Positions 1 to 6,561 of a DNA stretch of 10,843 nucleotides are shown one piece after another (the stretch's first letter is position 1; every line of letters starts with the position of its first letter). This DNA is from CAZUEG01 sp043798775 (GTDB lineage: Bacteria > Patescibacteriota > Minisyncoccia > Minisyncoccales > GWA2-46-15): NCBI GenBank assembly GCA_043798775.1, contig JAZDOL010000001.1, forward strand, positions 1 through 10,843, in the 5' to 3' direction. Made by a program: the position numbers and the translations under genes. The notes under the pieces were generated by a model, which was given only the letters and a program-made list of their open reading frames with translations, was not told the origin of the DNA and ran no database searches.

Positions 1-567
1 GTTGCCGGCGTTCTGGTTTTGTTTTTAGCTTTTTACAATATAAATGCCCAATTGAATGTCTTGGGATTTCCCAGCTTAAGCAATATCAAAATAATCCCCG
101 ACAGCCAACAAGTTAATAACAATAGCGAAGAGGGATTGCCGCCAATCGTTGATGGCAAACAAATCTTAGAAATGAGCGCTTCCTCTTCCGGCTACTCGCC
201 AAACTATCTTAGGGTTAGGGCTGGGGTCCCAGTGAGGTGGGAAATTACCGATACCGGCACTAGTGGTTGCACTAACGCCATTATTTCCAGAGGGCTGTTT
301 AGCGAAGAAATCGACCTTACTCCGGGGCAAACAAGTATTAAGGAATTTACGCCAACAAAACCGGGAAAATATAAATTTTCTTGCTGGATGGGAATGGTGT
401 CAGGGATTATAGAGGTAGTCGATGATGAAACCGTAACAGAAAAATCCGGCGGATATGCTCAAGCCGCAGATGTCGCAAGCGCCGATAATAATGAAGTTGT
501 TCCCTCCGGAGCCAAGGGTTGCGGTTGCGGTAGCGGAGGAGGGACCGGTTGCGGAGGAACAAGATAA
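1..567 (+). CDS. Membrane-anchored cupredoxin-domain protein with Cys-rich tail (5' partial)
   Basis: The reading frame is open from base 1, so the start lies outside the window; the TTG at 19 is not needed as a start. The first codons encode a hydrophobic segment (VAGVLVLFLAFYNINAQ) that looks like a last membrane helix. Then comes a cupredoxin-like beta domain (about 160-420). Its ligand pattern is a Cys at 268-270 and a CWMGM motif at 382-396, in the context PGKYKFSCWMGM, which resembles a type-1-like or Cu(I) site. The C-terminus (about 520-564) is Gly/Cys-rich (GCGCGSGGGTGCGG) and could bind metal. From memory of CPR proteins, such cupredoxin domains often follow a TauE/SafE (UreH/DsbD-like) membrane module; that part is inference because it is upstream. 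It is the first visible gene of the copper operon, 47 bp before the next start. Domain call fairly sure; full architecture uncertain. Confidence 0.75.
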   Translation, partial: VAGVLVLFLAFYNINAQLNVLGFPSLSNIKIIPDSQQVNNNSEEGLPPIVDGKQILEMSASSSGYSPNYLRVRAGVPVRWEITDTGTSGCTNAIISRGLFSEEIDLTPGQTSIKEFTPTKPGKYKFSCWMGMVSGIIEVVDDETVTEKSGGYAQAADVASADNNEVVPSGAKGCGCGSGGGTGCGGTR

Positions 568-614
568 AAAGCAAACTACAATAATAATCGCCATTAAATT
601 AAATTTAATTAACT

Positions 615-1613
615 ATGAAAAAAGTAAAATTTGAAATTAAAGGCATGGATTGCCAGTCCTGTGCCACCTTGATTGAGGAAAAATTAAAAGGCACAACAGG
701 AATAATCCAAGCAAAAGTAAATCACAAATCGGGAAAAAGCGTGGTTATCTACGATGAAAGCGTGATTGGGAAAACGCAAATTAAAAATGAAATGGAAAAT
801 GCCGGCGAATATGAAGTTTCAATAACTGAAGGCGGTATCGAAAAAACCGATGACCTGGAAAAAGAAGATTCCCCCACCGCCATACCTAATGCAAAAAACA
901 ATTCTTTCCTTTCTAACCTTTCTGTGCCGATTTCCATTATTATTGCCGGACTGATTATCGGCGGAGCGGTTGTTGTTAATGGCAAAATCAATAATGTTGA
1001 CCAGAAAAACGCTTCTGCCAAACAAACCGCTCAAGTTAAAGATTTGCCTGCTAATTCACAGCCCTATTCTCCGCCGGCGGGACAGCCGGCAGCCATTCAG
1101 AATTTTGAAATTACCAAAAGCAACCACATTCGCGGCGATTTTAACGCTTCGATTACTTTGGTGGAATTTTCCGATTTCGAATGTCCTTTTTGTGAAAGAC
1201 ATTATCCCACCTTGAATAAAATCCTTAGTAACTACGAGGGAAAGGTCAGATTAGTTTATAAGCATTTTCCGTTAGGATTCCATAAAAATTCTCAAAAAGC
1301 GGCTGAGGCCTCTGAATGCGCCAGTGAACAGGGAAAATTCTGGGAGTATCATGATAAATTGTTTGAAAATCAACCAGAAGGATACAGCTTGGACAAATTC
1401 AAGAAATGGGCCAGTGACCTATCGTTGGATAACGCAAAATTCAACAGTTGCCTCGATTCGGGAAAATACGCCCAAAAAGTTCAAGATGATTATCAAGAAG
1501 GACTGAATAAAGGGGTTAATGGCACACCGGCCACTTTCGTTAATGGTCAGCTCGTCAGTGGCGCTCTGCCATACGAATCGTTCGAAAAGATAATCAACAG
1601 CTTGCTCAAATAA
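615..1613 (+). CDS. HMA domain-TM-DsbA-like thiol oxidoreductase fusion
   Basis: A 332-residue three-part protein. Residues 1-72 form a heavy-metal-associated domain with GMDCQSC (Cys13, Cys16), the usual Cu(I)-binding pair. Residues about 103-122 are one membrane helix after an acidic/polar linker. Residues about 160-332 are a DsbA-type thioredoxin fold (Thioredoxin_4/BdbD-like) with FECPFC (Cys190, Cys193) and the cis-Pro loop GTPATF (Pro305). Two further Cys sit in the helical insert (ASECASEQGKFWEYHD and FNSCLDSG), as is common in this family. If the HMA part is cytosolic, the DsbA part lies outside the membrane, so one chain could link metal on one side with disulfide chemistry on the other; this topology is inferred. 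ATG at 615 is the first Met; no Shine-Dalgarno is visible in the AT-rich leader. The stop is 6 bp before the next gene. Confidence 0.88.
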   Translation: MKKVKFEIKGMDCQSCATLIEEKLKGTTGIIQAKVNHKSGKSVVIYDESVIGKTQIKNEMENAGEYEVSITEGGIEKTDDLEKEDSPTAIPNAKNNSFLSNLSVPISIIIAGLIIGGAVVVNGKINNVDQKNASAKQTAQVKDLPANSQPYSPPAGQPAAIQNFEITKSNHIRGDFNASITLVEFSDFECPFCERHYPTLNKILSNYEGKVRLVYKHFPLGFHKNSQKAAEASECASEQGKFWEYHDKLFENQPEGYSLDKFKKWASDLSLDNAKFNSCLDSGKYAQKVQDDYQEGLNKGVNGTPATFVNGQLVSGALPYESFEKIINSLLK

Positions 1614-1619
1614 TTATCT

Positions 1620-2120
1620 ATGAAAATCAAATCTTTCCTGCCGGGGCTGGCATTCGCTTCAATTTTTCTACCGATCAAAGCATTAGCATTTTGTCCCCTA
1701 TGTGTTGTGGCAACGGGAACGCTCACCGCTTTGTTTCGCTGGTTGGGTGTTGATGACGCTATTATCGGCCTTTGGCTCGGCAGCTTTATTCTTTCCGCCT
1801 CAATGATGCTAAATAATTTCCTAATCAGAAAAGGTAAAAAAATAAGATTCCAATCATTTTTGATTTTTTCTGTTTTTTACGGGCTTATCGCTTTATCCCT
1901 ATACTTATCCGGCACTTTAACTCCATACAATAAAATTTTCGGCATCGATAAAATCCTTCTTGGTATGATTTTTGGCGGCTTGCTTCTCTCACTATCTTCG
2001 TATTTAGATAAGTTTTTAAGAAAACAAAATCAGGGAAAGATGTTTATTTCCCATCAGAAAGTTTTAGTCGCCATCGGATTGCTTTTAATTATCAGCTTAA
2101 TTCTTTATCTCTTAATTTAG
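1620..2120 (+). CDS. Small polytopic membrane protein with CPLC motif
   Basis: A 166-residue hydrophobic protein. It begins with a signal-like helix (residues 5-23) followed at once by FCPLC (Cys25, Cys28), placing a CxxC pair at the outer membrane face. About four more helices follow (near 43-66, 79-98, 108-127, 147-166). The stretch RWLGVDDAIIGLWLGS looks like a conserved helix-loop. I do not recognise a named family. CxxC placement and the gene order (6 bp after the DsbA fusion) suggest a redox partner of the DsbA domain, in the way DsbB or VKOR serve DsbA, but the four-Cys pattern of those enzymes is absent and only this one pair is seen. It could instead be a metal-binding membrane subunit. 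Gene call firm, function inferred only. Confidence 0.8.
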   Translation: MKIKSFLPGLAFASIFLPIKALAFCPLCVVATGTLTALFRWLGVDDAIIGLWLGSFILSASMMLNNFLIRKGKKIRFQSFLIFSVFYGLIALSLYLSGTLTPYNKIFGIDKILLGMIFGGLLLSLSSYLDKFLRKQNQGKMFISHQKVLVAIGLLLIISLILYLLI

Positions 2121-2182
2121 TGAATTCCTTTTCGTTTCAATAACCAAAAGTGGAAATTAAAAGATATTCCTACCGTAAAAAT

Positions 2183-2995
2183 ATGAAAAAAATACTTCTA
2201 ATTGTTTTAATTATCGGCGTTTTAGCCAGCGGTTTTTGGCTGGTAAGCAAATATCTCAAGAAACCGGATCTGACCGACCAGACATCAAAATGCGCGGTCA
2301 AGGAGATAACTTTCTATCATCTTAAAAACTGCGAATGGTGTAACAAAGTGAAAAGCGAAGGAACAATTGAAAAAATCGAACAACTGGGAATAAAAGTAAA
2401 TAAAATCGATGCGGCGGTCGGGCCGATCAGGCACAAATTTGAAGGCGTGCCGACGTTCATCATTAACGATCAGGTTTATACGGGATATAAAACATTTGAA
2501 GAATTAAAGGGGCTATTGAATTGTCCGACAAACGAAAGTCCGTCAAACAACGAACTGCCCCCGATTGCCGAATTACCGAAACCGGACATAAACTTCACCG
2601 GCGACAAAGGCAAAGAGGTTGTTTTAACAGACGGAGAAATAAAACTGGACACGCCCACAGACAATCAGGCGCAATTCTACAACGTCAAAATGCCTGCCTC
2701 GCCGGTAGGCGGGCCTGACGGAAAAATAATCTATTTTTTCGTCGTTAAAGATAAAAACGGAGTTTATCGAGCTGCTGCCAACGCTTGCGCGGTTTGTTTT
2801 AAGACATATAAAGGATTCCGCCAGGAGGGCAACGAGATTGTCTGCAATAACTGCGGAAACCGCTATCCGATAGAAAAAATCGCCACCGAAAAAGGCGGCT
2901 GTAATCCGGGACCGATTAATCCGAATTTAGAAGTGAGAAATGGGAAAATTATTATAAAACAAGTCGACATTGAACAAGTTGCCAATCTTTTCTAA
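2183..2995 (+). CDS. Membrane-anchored thioredoxin-fold / DUF2318 (FtrD-like) fusion
   Basis: From ATG 2183 the protein is 270 residues and opens with a clean anchor (MKKILLIVLIIGVLASGFWL). The frame also extends to a GTG at 2150, but neither start has a good Shine-Dalgarno, and the 2183 start gives a typical N-terminal anchor. Residues 37-113 are a thioredoxin/glutaredoxin-like fold with CEWC (Cys50, Cys53) and the cis-Pro motif GVPTF (Pro90). After a Pro-rich linker, residues about 140-270 match the Fe-S-type DUF2318 domain: NACAVC (Cys202, Cys205), CNNCGNRYPI (Cys221, Cys224) and GGCNPGPI (Cys240). In known families this domain is the FtrD-like membrane iron-sulfur protein linked to metal transport and periplasmic electron transfer. 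Fusion to a thioredoxin fold suggests electron delivery to thiols or metal outside the cell. It lies 24 bp before copA. Confidence 0.85.
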   Translation: MKKILLIVLIIGVLASGFWLVSKYLKKPDLTDQTSKCAVKEITFYHLKNCEWCNKVKSEGTIEKIEQLGIKVNKIDAAVGPIRHKFEGVPTFIINDQVYTGYKTFEELKGLLNCPTNESPSNNELPPIAELPKPDINFTGDKGKEVVLTDGEIKLDTPTDNQAQFYNVKMPASPVGGPDGKIIYFFVVKDKNGVYRAAANACAVCFKTYKGFRQEGNEIVCNNCGNRYPIEKIATEKGGCNPGPINPNLEVRNGKIIIKQVDIEQVANLF

Positions 2996-3019
2996 AAAGT
3001 TAAGATAAAAACAAATATT

Positions 3020-5947
3020 ATGGAAAAAATAATTTTAAAAATTTCCGGAATGCATTGTTCGTCTTGCGAGAAGATTATTGGCGCCGAATTGTCAGAAATA
3101 ACCGGCATCAGCAATGTCAAAATAAACTCTACTGACGGTTCAGGCGAATTAGAAGCGCTTCCCGAGGTGCCAAACGAGACAATTATTCAGGCAATCGCCA
3201 AGGCGGGATACCAAGCCGTGATCGTTAGCCGGAGAGATGGACAAACACCGCGCGTCTTTGACACTTTTGAAAAAAAAACTATTGAAAGCGAGACAACGAT
3301 TAAGGTTCGATTGGAGTCAAAAGTAACATCTGAAGGCATTTTTACTGTTGACCAAGGACATCCGGTATTCAAGGGCGCGGTGACACACCAGCGTTCCGGC
3401 GAGTTTGAAGTGCCCAAGAACCGTTCTGATCTCAATGTATTTATAGATGAATTGTCACGTTCAACCAAAATCCGTCAGCTGTTAAACGCTTTGTTTGGCG
3501 AAACATCTGCCACGCAGACGGGGACAGCCGAAATATCCGCCCCGATCCAGACCTCGGTCGTTTCCGGCACCGATACGGTGATTAAAGAAAAAAGAGAGGA
3601 GCAAGTTCAGCTGACGGTTGAGGGCATGCACTGCGCGTCGTGCGCGGGATTAATTGAACGAGCATTAAAAAAAGTGGCAGGCGTTAAAACCGTAAATGTT
3701 AATTTCGCGGCAGAAAAAGCGCGAATTGTTTTTGACACCTCACTCACCTCAATAGAACAACTCATCGGCGCAACAGAAAAAACCGGCTATAAGGCGCGGC
3801 TTGCCAGCGCCAACGATCCCGAAGCGGAGCGCCTTCGGCGCGAGGGTGTCATTAAAAATTATTGGCGAAAATTTTTTTGGAGCTTTACTCTAAGCGCTCC
3901 CATGCTGTATTTTATGTTGTTGGATTTTTTCCCGTTTCTGCCCGGCCGTTTATTGTTTTTACCCTATATCGGAATAATCTCTCTCGTCCTTGCCATTCCC
4001 GTGCAATTCGTTATCGGCGCCGGATTTTATAAGGGGATGTGGAGCAGTCTCCGGATGAAAACATTCAATATGGATAGCTTGATTGCCATTGGCACGAGCA
4101 CCGCTTTCTTCTATAGTTTATGGCAATTTATCGATTACGCTATTCGTAATGGCAGCATTATCGGCTTGAATGACGCGAAAATTCCCGAACTCTACTTTGA
4201 AACCGCTGCTTTTCTGATTACCTTTGTTGTTCTTGGCAAATGGTTGGAAGTAAAAGCAAAAGGCCGAACATCGGACGCCATAAAAAAACTAATGGGTCTT
4301 CAAGCTAAAACCGCGCGCGTGATAAAAGACGGCGTGATGGTGGAAGTAACCATAGAACAGGTTGTTAGTGGAGACACTATCGTCGTTCGGCCAGGCGAAA
4401 AAATCCCGGTAGACGGCACGGTCAGCAAGGGTCAATCGGCGGTAGACGAATCGATGATTACCGGAGAAAGCATTCCTGTGGAAAAAAACATCGGCGATAT
4501 TGTCATTGGCGCCACCATTAATAAAAACGGCAGTTTTGAGTTCACGGCCACGAAAGTGGGAAGCGAAAGCATGTTGGCGCAAATTATCCGCATTGTTGAA
4601 GAGGCCCAAGGGTCAAAAGCGCCAATTCAGGCGTTTGCGGATAAAATTTCCGCTTATTTTGTGCCGGCGGTCATTGGTTTTGCCATCCTGACATTTATAG
4701 TGTGGTATTTCGCGCTCGGCGCCAGCCTAACATTCGCTCTCATGGCCTTTACTTCAGTCATCGTTATCGCTTGCCCTTGCGCTCTGGGGTTGGCAACTCC
4801 CACCGCTATTATGGTTGGCACCGGTAAAGGAGCGGAATATGGCATTCTTATTAAGGGCGGAGAGCCACTGGAAGCGGCTTGTAAAATTAAAGCGGTGGTA
4901 TTTGACAAAACAGGAACGCTCACAAAAGGCCAGCCGGAAGTTACTGATGTGGTTAGCGCCGGCCTTTCTGACGAAGAAGAAATCGTGGCGATTATAGCAA
5001 GTTTGGAAAAACTTTCCGAGCATCCGTTGGCTGACGCTATTGTTAAATACGCCGAAGAAGAAACGATCCCGTTGAAAGAAGCAACCGGTTTTCGCGCTAT
5101 TCCCGGCCATGGCGTTGAGGGCATAATAGATGGCGCTAAATATTATTTCGGCAATCGCAAGTTAGTAACCGACATAGTTGGCCTTTCGACCGATATCCTC
5201 GAAAAAATTGAGCGTAAAATCCGCAAACTTGAAGAGAACGGCAAAACGGTAATGATTTTAGCTTCGGCGCAAGAAATTCTTGGGCTCGTGGCAGTCGCTG
5301 ACACCATCAAAGAGACAACAATGGAAGCCGTAACCATGCTTCAAAATCAGCGCATCGAGGTCTTTATGATTACCGGCGACAATCGCCGCACCGCCGAAGC
5401 CATCGCCCGCCAAGCGGGCATTAAAAATGTGCTCGCGGAAGTGTTACCCGAAGACAAAGCCAATGAAATAAAGAAGCTCCAAGGGACCGGCATTAAAGTT
5501 GCCATGGTTGGCGACGGCATCAACGACGCGCCCGCCTTGGCGCAAGCGGATCTCGGCATCGCCATGGGTTCGGGAACGGATGTGGCGATGGAAACGGGCG
5601 GCATTGTTATTATTAAAAATGACCTGCGCGATGTTTTAACCGCCATCAAGCTTAGCCGTGAAACTATGGGCAAAATCAAGCAAAATATGTTCTTCGCTTT
5701 GTTTTATAACATCATCGGCATTCCCGTTGCCGCTCGTATTTTTGCCGGCATCGGTCTGGTGTTAAAACCGGAACTTGCCGGCTTGGCGATGGCCCTAAGC
5801 TCAATTTCCGTCGTTTCCAATTCTTTGTTTCTGCGCGGTTTCAAACCGGGAAGGCGGAATTGGGTATCGACGGTGGCGCCAATTATTATGGCCATTCTTT
5901 TTACCGCTATTTTCTTTCTTTTCATCCGATTGAGCAGAATGGAGTAA
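3020..5947 (+). CDS. copA: Cu(I)-translocating P1B-type ATPase
   Basis: A 975-residue copper-exporting ATPase. HMA1 is at 1-70 (GMHCSSC, Cys13/Cys16) and HMA2 at about 197-262 (GMHCASC, Cys205/Cys208). The core has the actuator TGES (481-484), the membrane metal site CPC (585-587), DKTGTLT with phospho-Asp629, the HP motif (668-669) and the hinge GDGINDAP (from 831). Tyr896-Asn897 in TM7 and Met924, Ser927, Ser928 in TM8 complete the Cu(I)-specific P1B-1 signature. It pumps Cu(I) from the cytosol using ATP. It is longer than the usual 750-830 residues because about 125 residues separate the two HMA domains; residues 92-161 of this stretch look folded rather than a plain linker. No Shine-Dalgarno is evident before ATG 3020. 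Last gene of the operon. The metal assignment is strong; the symbol follows the family. Confidence 0.96.
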   Translation: MEKIILKISGMHCSSCEKIIGAELSEITGISNVKINSTDGSGELEALPEVPNETIIQAIAKAGYQAVIVSRRDGQTPRVFDTFEKKTIESETTIKVRLESKVTSEGIFTVDQGHPVFKGAVTHQRSGEFEVPKNRSDLNVFIDELSRSTKIRQLLNALFGETSATQTGTAEISAPIQTSVVSGTDTVIKEKREEQVQLTVEGMHCASCAGLIERALKKVAGVKTVNVNFAAEKARIVFDTSLTSIEQLIGATEKTGYKARLASANDPEAERLRREGVIKNYWRKFFWSFTLSAPMLYFMLLDFFPFLPGRLLFLPYIGIISLVLAIPVQFVIGAGFYKGMWSSLRMKTFNMDSLIAIGTSTAFFYSLWQFIDYAIRNGSIIGLNDAKIPELYFETAAFLITFVVLGKWLEVKAKGRTSDAIKKLMGLQAKTARVIKDGVMVEVTIEQVVSGDTIVVRPGEKIPVDGTVSKGQSAVDESMITGESIPVEKNIGDIVIGATINKNGSFEFTATKVGSESMLAQIIRIVEEAQGSKAPIQAFADKISAYFVPAVIGFAILTFIVWYFALGASLTFALMAFTSVIVIACPCALGLATPTAIMVGTGKGAEYGILIKGGEPLEAACKIKAVVFDKTGTLTKGQPEVTDVVSAGLSDEEEIVAIIASLEKLSEHPLADAIVKYAEEETIPLKEATGFRAIPGHGVEGIIDGAKYYFGNRKLVTDIVGLSTDILEKIERKIRKLEENGKTVMILASAQEILGLVAVADTIKETTMEAVTMLQNQRIEVFMITGDNRRTAEAIARQAGIKNVLAEVLPEDKANEIKKLQGTGIKVAMVGDGINDAPALAQADLGIAMGSGTDVAMETGGIVIIKNDLRDVLTAIKLSRETMGKIKQNMFFALFYNIIGIPVAARIFAGIGLVLKPELAGLAMALSSISVVSNSLFLRGFKPGRRNWVSTVAPIIMAILFTAIFFLFIRLSRME

Positions 5948-6084
5948 AAATGAACACTTTCTTTCAATAATTAAAAACAAAGTTCAGGGCAGAGAAAAAA
6001 AGTTTTAAATCTTTTTTCAAATTAGTGTCGATGACTTCTATCTCGTTATTAATGACGGTAAAAATTAAGAAATTATTAAGAATA

Positions 6085-6114
6085 ATAAAAAAATCGCCTT
6101 CGGGCGGTTTTTTG
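6085..6114 (+). terminator. Bidirectional intrinsic terminator with UUCG loop
   Basis: The stem CGCC/GGCG (6095-6098 with 6103-6106) closes a TTCG tetraloop and is flanked by an A-run on the left and a T-run on the right, so it can act in both directions. On the plus strand a further T-G wobble joins the stem to the A/T pairs; on the minus strand that pair is C-A. It can end the copA operon, whose stop is about 140 bp upstream, and could also end the minus-strand RNA proposed at 6085-6262. Confidence 0.8.
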
Positions 6115-6262
6115 TGTTTTTAAAATAGAAAAGAGGTAGGTCAACAAGCAACCTACCCCTTCTTACTTCGCCCCCCAACGTGGGGGGCCCCCGCTATTTG
6201 CCGCCCCTAACTTCAGGGGCGGCCGGACCCAGCAGTCGGGCGCGCATTGGCCCGATCTGACA
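6085..6262 (-). ncRNA. Candidate structured small RNA (about 178 nt)
   Basis: Four hairpins follow each other: 6250-6259 with 6233-6241 (9 bp, one bulge), 6215-6223 with 6200-6208 (9 bp), 6181-6187 with 6171-6177 (7 bp of mostly G/C), and 6151-6163 with 6129-6141 (13 bp). The last stem has two pairs that are G-U only when the minus strand is read; on the plus strand they are A-C mismatches. That gives a strand direction. A promoter lies just upstream on the minus strand and the 6085-6114 terminator lies at the end. The block is far more G/C-rich than its surroundings. I do not recognise a known family; it lacks the long rod shape of 6S RNA and SRP or tmRNA motifs. Confidence 0.5.
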
Positions 6263-6267
6263 CTCTC

Positions 6268-6295
6268 TTTGTACCAAACCCAAAATATTTGTCAA
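6268..6295 (-). promoter_or_regulatory. Promoter of the minus-strand RNA
   Basis: On the minus strand there is a perfect -35 TTGACA (6295-6290), a 16-bp spacer and the -10 box TACAAA (6273-6268, 4 of 6 consensus bases). Predicted start is near 6261-6263, right at the first hairpin of the candidate RNA. The spacer is one base short of ideal. Confidence 0.5.
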
Positions 6296-6330
6296 TACCC
6301 GCGGCAAGTGGTGTCCAAAATACCCGTGGC
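6294..6330. repeat. Short direct repeat upstream of the minus-strand promoter
   Basis: AATACCCGCGGC (6294-6305) and AATACCCGTGGC (6319-6330) match at 11 of 12 bases and start 25 bp apart. Read on the minus strand each copy is followed by a TTGACA-like sequence (TTGACA in the inner copy, TTGGACA in the outer). This could be an activator or repressor site pair or a duplicated promoter piece. Confidence 0.4.
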
Positions 6331-6340
6331 GATGTCTATA

Positions 6341-6373
6341 CATGATGTTCAGCCTACAGGGTTGAACATCATG
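6341..6373. repeat. GTTGAAC palindrome, copy 1
   Basis: Arms CATGATGTTCA (6341-6351) and TGAACATCATG (6363-6373) pair perfectly over 11 bp. The inner bases extend the stem with CC/GG and a G-U pair read on the plus strand. The arms share ATGTTCA/TGAACAT with the palindrome at 9246-9277. No T-run follows, so it is not a typical terminator. Confidence 0.6.
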
Positions 6374-6395
6374 CGGTGGTTTATTTAATTATTTT

Positions 6396-6420
6396 TTGGT
6401 TGAGGTTGAACCTCAATCAA
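6396..6420. repeat. GTTGAAC palindrome, copy 2
   Basis: TTGAGGTT (6400-6407) and AACCTCAA (6409-6416) are reverse complements around one central base, and outer pairs extend the symmetry to about 12 bp per arm. The centre GGTTGAACC shares its core with the other two palindromes. With such a short centre it fits a protein-binding operator as well as an RNA hairpin. Confidence 0.5.
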
Positions 6421-6431
6421 CTTCATAAAAC

Positions 6432-6454
6432 AATCGCCGCCGGGCGATTTTTTT
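6432..6454 (+). terminator. Intrinsic terminator
   Basis: AATCGCC (6432-6438) pairs with GGCGATT (6443-6449) around a GCCG loop and runs into seven T's, then GTTACA. It sits about 107 bp before the ABC-F start and insulates that gene from upstream plus-strand transcription. No gene lies directly upstream, so it may end a short plus-strand RNA or serve as an insulator. Confidence 0.75.
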
Positions 6455-6510
6455 GTTACACTGTGAAGTACGAGATATTAAATATTCGAACAGTTGATAT
6501 AAGCAAAATA

Positions 6511-6539
6511 TTGGTTTTTAAATAGAAAACGAATATATA
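6511..6539 (+). promoter_or_regulatory. Possible ABC-F promoter
   Basis: TTGGTT (6511-6516), a 17-bp spacer and TATATA (6534-6539) give a plausible promoter for the ABC-F gene, with a start near 6546. An alternative is TTGATA (6494-6499) with TTAAAT (6518-6523) and an 18-bp spacer. The region is AT-rich, so chance matches are likely. Confidence 0.3.
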
Positions 6540-6561
6540 ACTAGACAGATAATAATCGCCG

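Larger units (their letters stand above)
5948..6561. other. 614-bp intergenic region
   Basis: No convincing protein-coding gene was found. The first 137 bp are A/T-rich with only weak A-run/T-run pairing. Then come the bidirectional terminator, the G/C-rich candidate minus-strand RNA and its promoter, a 25-bp-spaced direct repeat, two GTTGAAC palindromes, a second terminator and AT-rich promoter-like sequence before the ABC-F gene. Confidence 0.7.

Noticed and set aside
597..610. AATTAAATTTAATT palindrome before the HMA-DsbA start as an operator
   Set aside because: It is low-complexity A/T sequence where such symmetry is common, with no second copy.
4654..5124. Long minus-strand ORF inside copA
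   Set aside because: It lies opposite a strongly conserved P-type ATPase core and encodes no recognisable domain; it is a shadow frame.
5991..6018. A-run/T-run hairpin as the copA terminator
   Set aside because: Stem arms differ in length and are only A/T, with no G/C core; the 6085-6114 hairpin is a much better terminator.
6085..6262. 6S RNA, SRP RNA or tmRNA identity for the minus-strand block
   Set aside because: No rod with central bubble, no SRP Alu/GGAA-type loop motif and no tRNA-like ends; hairpins are simple and in tandem.
6341..6449. CRISPR array or repeat-spacer unit
   Set aside because: The palindromes differ in sequence and spacing, and no regular repeat-spacer pattern or cas gene is present.
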